Assembly (NCBI GenBank): GCA_028708195.1
Contig: JAQVZK010000159.1
Span: 1 to 5,794, forward strand
Length of the DNA: 5,794 nt
From: Desulfovibrio sp.
Lineage (GTDB): Bacteria; Desulfobacterota; Desulfovibrionia; Desulfovibrionales; Desulfovibrionaceae
Direction: 5' to 3'
Both the position numbers and the translations under genes were made by a program. The first letter of the stretch is position 1, and each line of letters starts with the position of its first letter. Shown piece by piece: positions 1 through 4,888 of this stretch. The notes beneath the pieces were generated by a model that was given only the letters and a program-made list of their open reading frames with translations, did not search any database and had not been told where the DNA came from.

Positions 1-315
1 AGTCCAGCGGGCGATGACGTGGCCCGGCACACTTATTTGCAAGTTTTCAGCCCCGCCAGGCAGGACAAAACTCATGATTCCCAATTCATCATTCATGATT
101 ACAGGCAAGGTTTCTTCAACCTGTACCTGACCACCCGATGGTGAAAGAACGACGGAAGCGGGACTTGCTGGCGCAGTGGCAACAGGTTTTTCTGCAGCCG
201 CCCACACGCCGTCGGTGGTCATGAGCGCTACCAGCAAAACCAGTAAGAGAACCCTGACGCAATCGGATATTTTGCCGATGCCAATGCGGTTCTGTAACGT
301 TTTTCCTGTACGCAT
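1..315 (-). CDS. Secreted protein, N-terminal part, possibly MuiA/DUF4139 family (partial)
   Basis: The start codon is the ATG at 315-313, preceded by a good ribosome binding site (GGGAGG, complement of 320-325). The frame stays open for 105 codons and leaves the window at base 1, so the C-terminal part is missing. Residues 1-39 look like a signal peptide: a basic N-region with several Lys/Arg, a hydrophobic core at about 20-32 rich in Leu and Val, and a V-W-A cleavage motif near residue 39. An Ala/Pro-rich linker follows. Residues from about 55 to 100 show a beta-rich pattern (V-L-S-P-S-G-G-Q-V, then S-F-V-L-P-G-G-A and L-Q-I-S-V-P-G) that resembles the N-terminal domain of MuiA-like DUF4139 proteins. 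That family call is from memory and only moderately secure; export to the envelope is the firmer inference. It lies 56 bases downstream of ettA on the same strand and could be co-transcribed with it. Confidence 0.7.
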   Translation of the reverse strand, partial: MRTGKTLQNRIGIGKISDCVRVLLLVLLVALMTTDGVWAAAEKPVATAPASPASVVLSPSGGQVQVEETLPVIMNDELGIMSFVLPGGAENLQISVPGHVIARWT

Positions 316-332
316 CTGCCCTCCCAGGGACT

Positions 333-367
333 TGTCCCCCCGCGGCAGCATCTGACACGGGGGGACA
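333..367 (-). other. G6/C6 stem-loop between ettA and the downstream secreted-protein gene
   Basis: Arms TGTCCCCCC (333-341) and GGGGGGACA (359-367) are perfect 9-base complements around a 17-base loop. The structure sits between the ettA stop (372) and the ribosome binding site of the next gene (320-325). There is no T run on the minus-strand 3' side, so it is not a classical intrinsic terminator. It could be a processing or stability element, a partial terminator, or a structure affecting translation of the next gene. Confidence 0.6.
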
Positions 368-371
368 GCGC

Positions 372-2054
372 TTATCGTGTCAGTTTACGGAACTTGAGAC
401 GGTGAGGCGTATCGGCATCCTTGCCGAGCCTTTTTTTACGGTCCTCATCGTAGTCCGAGTAGTTGCCTTCAATAAATACGACGTTGGCATCGTCTTCAAA
501 AGCCATGATGTGCGTGGCTACCCTGTCGAGGAACCACCGGTCATGGCTGATTACCAGCACGCAGCCGGCAAAGTTGTCCAAAGCGTCTTCAAGGGCGCGC
601 ATGGTGTTGACGTCTATATCGTTGGTAGGTTCGTCAAGCAGCAGCACGTTGGCCCCTGATTTCAGCATGCGGGCCAAATGCAACCGGTTACGTTCACCAC
701 CGGAGAGCACATCAGCTTTTTTCTGCTGGTCGGCCCCGAGAAAGTTGAAGCGGGTGCAGTAGGCGCGGGCATTGATTTCACGGTTGCCAAGCTTGATGGT
801 TTCCGCCCCGTCGCTGATAAGTTCGTACACGGTCTTACCAGGCGTGAGGGATTCGCGCCCTTGGTCAACGTGGGCAAACTGTACGGTTTCACCGATTTTG
901 AGCGTGCCGGAGTCAGGCTGCTCCTGCCCCACAAGCATCCTGAAAAGAGTGGTTTTGCCCGCCCCGTTGGGGCCAACAATGCCAACAATGGCTCCAGGTG
1001 GAATAAGCGCGTTGGCGCTGTCCATCAGCATGCGGTCGCCTACGGCCTTGCTGAGCCCAGCAATTTCAACAACGCTTTTGCCCAGCCGCGGTCCCGGCGG
1101 AATATAAATTTCAAGGTCCGGGGCCCGCTTTTCACTTTCGTGAGAAAGCATGGCCTCATAGGCGTTGAGGCGAGCCTTGCCCTTGGCATGACGCCCCTTG
1201 GGCGACATACGCACCCACTCAAGTTCGCGCTGCAGTGTCTTCTGTCGTTCGGCTTCGGATTTTTCTTCGTTGGCAAGACGCTTCTGCTTCTGCTCAAGCC
1301 AGGAGGAGTAGTTGCCCTTCCAGGGGATGCCACGCCCGCGGTCCAGTTCAAGAATCCAGCCCGCGACATTATCAAGAAAATAGCGGTCATGCGTAACAGC
1401 AATGACGGTGCCCGGAAAGGTAGAAAGATAACGCTCAAGCCATGCTACGGATTCGGCATCAAGATGGTTGGTTGGTTCGTCCAGCAAGAGGATATCGGGG
1501 CTCTGCAGCAAGAGGCGGCACAGTGCCACACGTCGGCGTTCACCACCAGAAATCTGCGGCACAGGCATGTCGCCAGGGGGGCAGCGCAGTGCATCCATCG
1601 CCATTTCAAGCCGGGAATCCAGATCCCAGATATTCTTGGCGTCCATGAGTTCTTGCACTTCGGCCTGTCGCGTGATCAGCGCATCCATTTCATCCGGTTC
1701 CATAGGCTCGGAGAATTTGGCATTGATTTCTTCAAACTGACGGGCAATGGCCGTAAGTTCGCTCACGCCGTCTTCAACAACCTCGCGCACCGTACGCGTT
1801 TCGTTGGAAAGAGGTTCCTGCTCCAGATAGCCAATGGTATGGCCGGGGGCCAGAACGGTCTTGCCATCAAAGGCTTTGTCCACGCCAGCCAGAATCCTCA
1901 ACAGGCTGGACTTACCCGCGCCGTTTAACCCAAGCACACCAATTTTGGCCCCGTAAAAATAGGAGAGGGAAATGTCTTTCAGCACTTCCTTCTGGCCGTG
2001 GCGCTTGGTCACGCGGATCATTGAATAAATAATCTTGTCCGGTTCGTTGCTCAT
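372..2054 (-). CDS. ettA: Energy-dependent translational throttle protein EttA (ABC-F ATPase)
   Basis: EttA binds the ribosomal E site and gates entry into the elongation cycle according to the ATP/ADP state; it is cytosolic and has no membrane domain. The 560-residue product has two ABC domains in tandem. Domain 1 shows Walker A G-L-N-G-A-G-K-S (42-49), signature S-G-G-E-R (169-173), Walker B L-L-L-D-E (189-193) and H-loop His222. Domain 2 shows Walker A G-P-N-G-A-G-K-T (361-368), signature L-S-G-G-E (450-454), Walker B L-L-L-D-E (471-475) and His504. An arm insertion lies at about 95-140, and a charged linker (P-site tRNA interaction motif region) at about 245-325 with R-M-S-P-K-G-R-H-A-K-G-K-A-R. 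Length and N-terminus (M-S-N-E-P-D-K-I-I-Y) fit the family (E. coli protein about 555). The ATG at 2054 has GAGGAG four bases upstream; an in-frame TTG at 2066 overlaps that site and is rejected as start. Both catalytic glutamates (193, 475) are present. Confidence 0.96.
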   Translation of the reverse strand: MSNEPDKIIYSMIRVTKRHGQKEVLKDISLSYFYGAKIGVLGLNGAGKSSLLRILAGVDKAFDGKTVLAPGHTIGYLEQEPLSNETRTVREVVEDGVSELTAIARQFEEINAKFSEPMEPDEMDALITRQAEVQELMDAKNIWDLDSRLEMAMDALRCPPGDMPVPQISGGERRRVALCRLLLQSPDILLLDEPTNHLDAESVAWLERYLSTFPGTVIAVTHDRYFLDNVAGWILELDRGRGIPWKGNYSSWLEQKQKRLANEEKSEAERQKTLQRELEWVRMSPKGRHAKGKARLNAYEAMLSHESEKRAPDLEIYIPPGPRLGKSVVEIAGLSKAVGDRMLMDSANALIPPGAIVGIVGPNGAGKTTLFRMLVGQEQPDSGTLKIGETVQFAHVDQGRESLTPGKTVYELISDGAETIKLGNREINARAYCTRFNFLGADQQKKADVLSGGERNRLHLARMLKSGANVLLLDEPTNDIDVNTMRALEDALDNFAGCVLVISHDRWFLDRVATHIMAFEDDANVVFIEGNYSDYDEDRKKRLGKDADTPHRLKFRKLTR

Positions 2055-2110
2055 GATGCTCCTCAAAATTTGGTGACGCTTTCGCCTTGCGCAACATGCG
2101 GGGCGAAAAC

Positions 2111-2129
2111 GCGCGCCAAATGGGCGCGC
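2111..2129 (-). promoter_or_regulatory. GC-rich stem-loop in the ettA leader
   Basis: GCGCGCC (2111-2117) and GGCGCGC (2123-2129) form a perfect 7-base-pair all-GC stem with a 5-base loop. If the candidate ettA promoter at 2141-2169 is right, transcription would begin near 2134 and this hairpin would sit almost at the 5' end of an approximately 80-base leader. 5'-terminal stem-loops are known to protect mRNAs from decay; here that role is inference. The plus-strand side lacks a T run, so it is not a terminator in that direction. Confidence 0.5.
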
Positions 2130-2140
2130 TCTAAAATAGT

Positions 2141-2169
2141 AGACTACCTGCTTGGCAAAGCTTTTTCAA
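2141..2169 (-). promoter_or_regulatory. Candidate sigma-70 promoter for ettA
   Basis: On the minus strand TTGAAA (2169-2164) is separated by exactly 17 bases from TAGTCT (2146-2141). The -35 matches consensus at five of six bases and the -10 at the key T-A and final T. It is about 87 bases upstream of the chosen ettA start. Found by eye; no transcript evidence. Confidence 0.4.
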
Positions 2170-2211
2170 GTGACGTTCCTACTGTGCGCCTGCGGGGACA
2201 TCTGCGGCCAG

Positions 2212-2262
2212 TTGCCTCCAACCTCTTATTGGCAGTAGCTTTTTGTCACGCCTATTGCCAAT
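2212..2262 (+). promoter_or_regulatory. Candidate promoter with inverted repeat upstream of the transporter
   Basis: TTGCCT (2212-2217) and TAGCTT (2236-2241) with an 18-base spacer make a weak sigma-70-like promoter. An inverted repeat, ATTGGCA (2228-2234) and TGCCAAT (2256-2262), brackets the -10 and the expected start point, as an operator might. Both parts are weak on their own. The location fits, since the region lies between divergent ettA and the transporter gene. Confidence 0.25.
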
Positions 2263-2281
2263 CCAACGCCACTCTGCCAGT

Positions 2282-3283
2282 ATGCCCACATTATCGGTAA
2301 CACATCCGGCGGGGGAAATTGTCTTGCTGCGCCTTGCAACTAAAATCAGCGCCGCCACCACTCGCTACATGGGCATAGTGGTTGTTGCCTGCTCGCTTCT
2401 GGCTCTTTGGATGCCAGAGCTTTTTATGTGGGTGGCCCCGCATGTCACAACCTTGTTGGGCTTCATCATGTTCGGCATGGGCATGACCCTGCGGGTGGGT
2501 GACTTCAGCCATGTACTGGCCAGGCCCGGGCGTATTTTGCTGGGCATAGCAGCCCAGTTTGTGCTTATGAGTGTGCTGGCCTTCACCCTGTGCCATATCT
2601 GCAGCTTGCCGCCAGACATGGCCATGGGGCTTATCCTTGTTGGCGCTGCCCCCGGCGGCACTGCGGCGAATGTTCTGACTTACATTGCCAGGGGTGACGT
2701 GCCTTATGCCGTAACCCTGACCTCGGTTGGAACCTTTCTTTCGCTTTTTCTTATGCCCCTGCTCACCTGGCTGATTGGTGGTGTGTGGGTTCCTGTGGAT
2801 GTCTGGGGTTTGATGCTGTCCATCAGTAAAATAGTTGTTGTTCCCGTTTTGTTGGGGCTTGTGGCACACCGCTTTTATAGCGGACTTACCCAAAAAGCCC
2901 TGCCCTTTCTTCCCCTGTTTTCAGCTCTGACAGTGACCCTTGTTGTGGCCGGAATTCTGGCTATTAACGCAGCAAATATCATGAAATCCGGTCTCGACAT
3001 CTTGGTGGCTGTTGTGTGCCTCAATATTTCAGGTCTTGGGCTAGGCAGCCTTTTTGCCCGTATTTTGCGCTTTGACAAAAGCACAGGGCATGCCTTTTGT
3101 CTTTCAGTGGGCACAAAAAACTCGGGCCTTGCCACGGCGCTGGCCCTGGCGCATTTTTCGCCATCGGCAGCCATTGCGGGCGCTCTTTACAGCGTTTGGC
3201 AAAACATCTCTGGGGCGCTGCTTTCCAATTTTTTTCATACCCGCCACGAAGAGATTTCCCCGCCACGGGCTGATAAGGATTGA
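2282..3283 (+). CDS. panS: Bile acid:sodium symporter-family transporter, PanS-like
   Basis: This is a 333-residue polytopic inner-membrane protein of the BASS fold, with about ten hydrophobic segments from residue 30 to 315. Family-typical stretches are I-M-F-G-M-G (62-67), A-P-G-G-T-A-A-N-V (123-131) followed by a glycine-aspartate turn (R-G-D-V, 137-140), and S-V-G-T-K-N-S-G-L-A (275-284), the discontinuous-helix region that binds ions and substrate in BASS proteins. Remembered similarity to E. coli PanS runs from the N-terminus (V-T-T-L-L, I-M-F-G-M-G) to the C-terminus (G-A-L-Y-S-V-W-Q-N-I-S-G), suggesting transport of 2-oxopantoate or a similar small organic anion; the substrate is inference. 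The start is uncertain: the ATG at 2282 lacks a clear ribosome binding site, whereas the TTG at 2324 follows GGGGGA by 7 bases and would give a 319-residue protein whose start matches the PanS length better. A TTG at 2243 is also in frame. The last codons and stop lie within a 10-base tandem array. Confidence 0.88.
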   Translation: MPTLSVTHPAGEIVLLRLATKISAATTRYMGIVVVACSLLALWMPELFMWVAPHVTTLLGFIMFGMGMTLRVGDFSHVLARPGRILLGIAAQFVLMSVLAFTLCHICSLPPDMAMGLILVGAAPGGTAANVLTYIARGDVPYAVTLTSVGTFLSLFLMPLLTWLIGGVWVPVDVWGLMLSISKIVVVPVLLGLVAHRFYSGLTQKALPFLPLFSALTVTLVVAGILAINAANIMKSGLDILVAVVCLNISGLGLGSLFARILRFDKSTGHAFCLSVGTKNSGLATALALAHFSPSAAIAGALYSVWQNISGALLSNFFHTRHEEISPPRADKD

Positions 3284-3350
3284 TTGGCGTTGATTAGGGA
3301 TTATAAGGGTTAATCAGGATTCATCAGGATTGATCAGGGTTGATCATGAA
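3271..3350. repeat. Tandem array of eight degenerate 10-base units, consensus TGATCAGGGT
   Basis: Eight consecutive 10-base units start at 3271, 3281, 3291 and so on to 3341 with no slip in register. Unit 7 (3331-3340) equals the consensus TGATCAGGGT. The others match at 7 or 8 of 10 bases, for example TGATAAGGAT (3271), TTATAAGGGT (3301), TAATCAGGAT (3311) and TCATCAGGAT (3321). The first unit encodes the last residues of the transporter, and the TGA stop (3281-3283) is in unit 2. Units 7 and 8 each carry the palindrome TGATCA, so 3331-3346 can also fold as a 6-base stem with a 4-base loop. The 10-base period is close to one DNA helical turn. Function unknown: it may be a slipped-strand minisatellite or phased binding sites. 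Confidence 0.85.
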
Positions 3351-3368
3351 CTTTCGTCTTTTTTCTGC

Positions 3369-3390
3369 AGACTATGGCAAAGTCTTTTTC
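3369..3390 (+). terminator. Weak candidate intrinsic terminator after the transporter gene
   Basis: AGACT (3369-3373) and AGTCT (3381-3385) form a 5-base-pair stem with a 7-base loop, running into a T tract (3385-3389). The position is right for ending the transporter transcript, but the stem is short and AT-rich, so efficiency would be low. No better terminator is visible between 3284 and 3546. Confidence 0.25.
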
Positions 3391-3535
3391 TGAAGCGGGC
3401 CTTGGCCTTTTTGACTATGTGGCCGACCTGTGCTTAAGGACAGACATCTTGCACCCATGTTGCTGTTTTACGGCTGATTTGTGGCCGTATGACATATATT
3501 TTATTTTCAACCTCTTACCCATGTACCGCCGATAA
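3374..3535 (+). CDS. Possible 53-residue small open frame upstream of ridA (doubtful)
   Basis: An ATG at 3374 opens a 53-codon frame ending with TAA at 3533-3535, directly abutting the ridA ribosome binding site (AGGAG, 3536-3540). The first 20 residues (K-S-F-S-E-A-G-L-G-L-F-D-Y-V-A-D-L) look protein-like. The rest is Cys- and aromatic-rich and less convincing. There is no ribosome binding site before the ATG, and the ATG lies in the loop of a candidate terminator hairpin. The frame also contains the candidate ridA control region (3469-3500). I recognise no family. It could be a chance frame, a decayed gene end, or a leader peptide coupled to ridA; chance is most likely. Confidence 0.15.
   Translation: MAKSFSEAGLGLFDYVADLCLRTDILHPCCCFTADLWPYDIYFIFNLLPMYRR
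3469..3500 (+). promoter_or_regulatory. Inverted repeat and -10-like box upstream of ridA
   Basis: TACGGC (3469-3474) and GCCGTA (3484-3489) are perfect inverted arms around a 9-base spacer. TATATT (3495-3500), a good -10 hexamer, follows 5 bases later. The repeat covers the place where the -35 would fall and no good -35 hexamer is seen there, a layout that fits an activator or repressor site. The ridA start codon is 46 bases beyond the -10. No regulator can be named from the sequence. Confidence 0.35.
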
Positions 3536-3546
3536 AGGAGCGAAAC

Positions 3547-3927
3547 ATGAACAAGCACATCGTTAGCACTGATAAGGCACCTGCAGCTGTTGGCCCATAC
3601 AGCCAGGCTATTAAAACAGGGAACCTCATGTTTCTCTCCGGCCAGGTGCCCATTGATCCTGCCACAGGTAAGTTGGTAGAGGGCGACGCTGCAACCCAGG
3701 CTGTTCAATCCTGCAAAAACGTTCTGGCCCTCCTTGAATCTCAAGGGCTTACAGCTGACAATCTTGTTAAAGTTACCGTGTTCATTACTGACATTGCCAC
3801 TTTTGGTTCCGTCAATGAAGTCTACAAGCAGTATTTCACGGCACCTTGCCCGGCGCGGTCCTGCGTTGAGGTCAGCGCGCTTCCCTTGGGCGCCAAGGTA
3901 GAAATTGAAGCCATCGCAGCTTGTTAA
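3547..3927 (+). CDS. ridA: RidA, reactive enamine/imine deaminase (Rid/YjgF/UK114 family)
   Basis: RidA hydrolyses reactive enamine/imine intermediates such as 2-aminoacrylate, made by PLP-dependent serine/threonine dehydratases, to stable keto acids and ammonia, protecting PLP enzymes in the cytosol. It normally works as a homotrimer with active sites between subunits. The 126-residue product has the usual length and the family landmarks: G-P-Y-S-Q (16-20), S-G-Q-V-P (31-35), the core K-V-T-V-F-I-T-D (75-82), N90, P-A-R-S-C-V-E-V (102-109) and the E-I-E-A-I-A end (119-124). Arg104, which binds the substrate carboxylate, and Glu119, which corresponds to the catalytic-site glutamate of E. coli RidA, are both present, so this is a true RidA-type member. 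A strong ribosome binding site (AAGGAG) ends 6 bases before the ATG. A strong terminator follows 16 bases after the stop, so ridA appears to be transcribed alone or as the last gene of its unit. Confidence 0.96.
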   Translation: MNKHIVSTDKAPAAVGPYSQAIKTGNLMFLSGQVPIDPATGKLVEGDAATQAVQSCKNVLALLESQGLTADNLVKVTVFITDIATFGSVNEVYKQYFTAPCPARSCVEVSALPLGAKVEIEAIAAC

Positions 3928-3943
3928 ATTAGGGTGATACGCC

Positions 3944-3985
3944 AAAAAGAGGCGAGGCATGCAATCATAAGCCCCGCCTCTTTTT
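3944..3985 (+). terminator. Strong intrinsic terminator after ridA, likely bidirectional
   Basis: Arms at 3944-3958 and 3971-3985 are complementary over 15 bases with one A-C mismatch (3955 against 3974), around a 12-base loop. The GC-rich core (GAGGCG/CGCCTC) is flanked by AAAAA on the left and TTTTT on the right, so it would work on either strand. It starts 16 bases after the ridA stop. Confidence 0.9.
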
Positions 3986-4031
3986 GTGGTTTTTCTTGAT
4001 AAAAATACTGTAAACTGCTTTCCACATACGC

Positions 4032-4054
4032 CTGTCATAACGTGACAGTTTTTT
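4032..4054 (+). terminator. Second hairpin with T run, or operator-like palindrome
   Basis: CTGTCA (4032-4037) and TGACAG (4043-4048) pair around a 5-base loop, and six T follow (4049-4054). This has the form of a back-up terminator 46 bases after the main ridA terminator. The same bases are also a symmetric TGTCA-N5-TGACA site just upstream of the candidate methyltransferase promoter (4056-4092), so it could be an operator for that gene instead. Confidence 0.5.
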
Positions 4055-4055
4055 C

Positions 4056-4092
4056 TTGCCATTTTGACTGCTTTGCAAAATAGTGATGTAAG
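4056..4092 (+). promoter_or_regulatory. Candidate promoter region for the methyltransferase gene
   Basis: Two overlapping sigma-70-like pairs each have a 17-base spacer: TTGCCA (4056-4061) with AATAGT (4079-4084), and TTGACT (4064-4069) with TGTAAG (4087-4092). Each matches consensus at about nine of twelve bases. A promoter here is expected because a strong terminator separates this gene from ridA; which pair is used cannot be decided by eye. Confidence 0.3.
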
Positions 4093-4125
4093 AAATATCT
4101 GGGGGCCATAAAAGAGGCAGATCAC

Positions 4126-4866
4126 ATGAAATGGTGGAACGGGAAAATCAAGGGATGTTCATCCCTCAGCAAACAGCAGATTTTATTGCAGCAGTGTTTG
4201 GCCGTCTGGCCGCGCAGAGGAAAAACACTGCTGGAAATCAACTGCGGTCATGGGCTGTTTTCTCCTCTGCTGTGGGAATGTGGTTTTGATCTGACCGCCA
4301 CAGAATTGCGCCCGGAACTGCGGCTGCAAGCTGCCGATATTATGGGCGGACGTGCCGAAATATTGGCTGCCGCCGACGATTACCTGCCCTTTGATGACGA
4401 TTATTTTGACAGCGTGGTACTGCACCTTACCGCTGTGGATAAAAATGGAATTGACGCCGCTGTGAACGAAGCCTTGCGTGTCACTTCAAGGGGCCTTGCA
4501 GTTACTTTTTGGAACAGTACTTCTTTGGCCTATGCCCTGCACCGTATCCAGGGGAGCAAAAATCCCTGGCCCGGTCCGGCACACAGTTGGTGGCAGGTCT
4601 GGCGAGCGCTCAAGGATACAAAGATTGGCAGACTTTACGGCGCAAGTACGCTTGCCGGACCGCGGAAATTTTGGGATGGTATCTGCCCGTTAAGTTGTTG
4701 TACGCGCATGCTACGCTTGCCCTTTGGGGCTTGGGGTGTCATGCGCCTTGACTTGGAATCTGCACGCCCGGTCACACCCATGCCGCTCAAAATCAAGAGG
4801 GCACGCTTGCGCAGCCATGAACCGATAATGGAATGCGGTTCAAAAAATTCCCTGAATTCTCCATAG
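4126..4866 (+). CDS. Class I SAM-dependent methyltransferase of unknown substrate
   Basis: The 246-residue product has a Rossmann-type methyltransferase domain at about 30-135. Motif I is L-L-E-I-N-C-G-H-G (35-43), the SAM-binding glycine loop. The acidic residue ending the second strand is in L-T-A-T-E (56-60). A motif-II-like stretch is Y-L-P-F-D-D-D-Y-F-D-S-V-V-L (86-99), typical of the Methyltransf_11 group, and a conserved-type strand R-G-L-A-V-T-F-W (122-129) follows. The part after about residue 140 is rich in Trp, Arg and Cys and matches no domain I recognise; it may fix the substrate. No signal peptide or membrane segment is seen, so it should be cytosolic. A GAGG site ends 8 bases before the ATG. 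The gene ends 22 bases before the next start, suggesting one transcription unit. The substrate could be a small molecule, lipid or protein; nothing in the window decides. Confidence 0.8.
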   Translation: MKWWNGKIKGCSSLSKQQILLQQCLAVWPRRGKTLLEINCGHGLFSPLLWECGFDLTATELRPELRLQAADIMGGRAEILAAADDYLPFDDDYFDSVVLHLTAVDKNGIDAAVNEALRVTSRGLAVTFWNSTSLAYALHRIQGSKNPWPGPAHSWWQVWRALKDTKIGRLYGASTLAGPRKFWDGICPLSCCTRMLRLPFGAWGVMRLDLESARPVTPMPLKIKRARLRSHEPIMECGSKNSLNSP

Positions 4867-4888
4867 AAGTTCTTGCCACGGGTACACC

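Noticed and set aside
678..1928. Long plus-strand open frame of over 400 codons inside ettA
   Set aside because: It lies wholly antisense to a gene with all ABC-F motifs, and its translation has no recognisable domain; an antisense shadow of ettA codon bias explains it.
2231..2245. Possible sigma-54 promoter (TGGCAG near 2230)
   Set aside because: The required GC element about ten bases after the GG is absent, so the -12 half does not fit.
2070..2300. Plus-strand 76-codon frame in the divergent promoter region
   Set aside because: It begins at a TTG with no ribosome binding site, overlaps control elements and the transporter start, and its translation looks random.
2291..2893. Minus-strand frame of 200 codons, rich in His, Gln and Gly, opposite the transporter
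   Set aside because: Composition is what antisense of a hydrophobic membrane protein gene gives; the plus-strand gene has strong family motifs.
3397..3410. GGCC-TT-GGCC followed by T run, considered as terminator
   Set aside because: The loop would be only two bases and the stem four pairs, which cannot fold usefully.
3415..4125. Minus-strand frame of 236 codons across ridA and its flanks
   Set aside because: It is antisense to the clear ridA gene and runs through the ridA terminator and non-coding flanks; no family-like sequence or plausible start.
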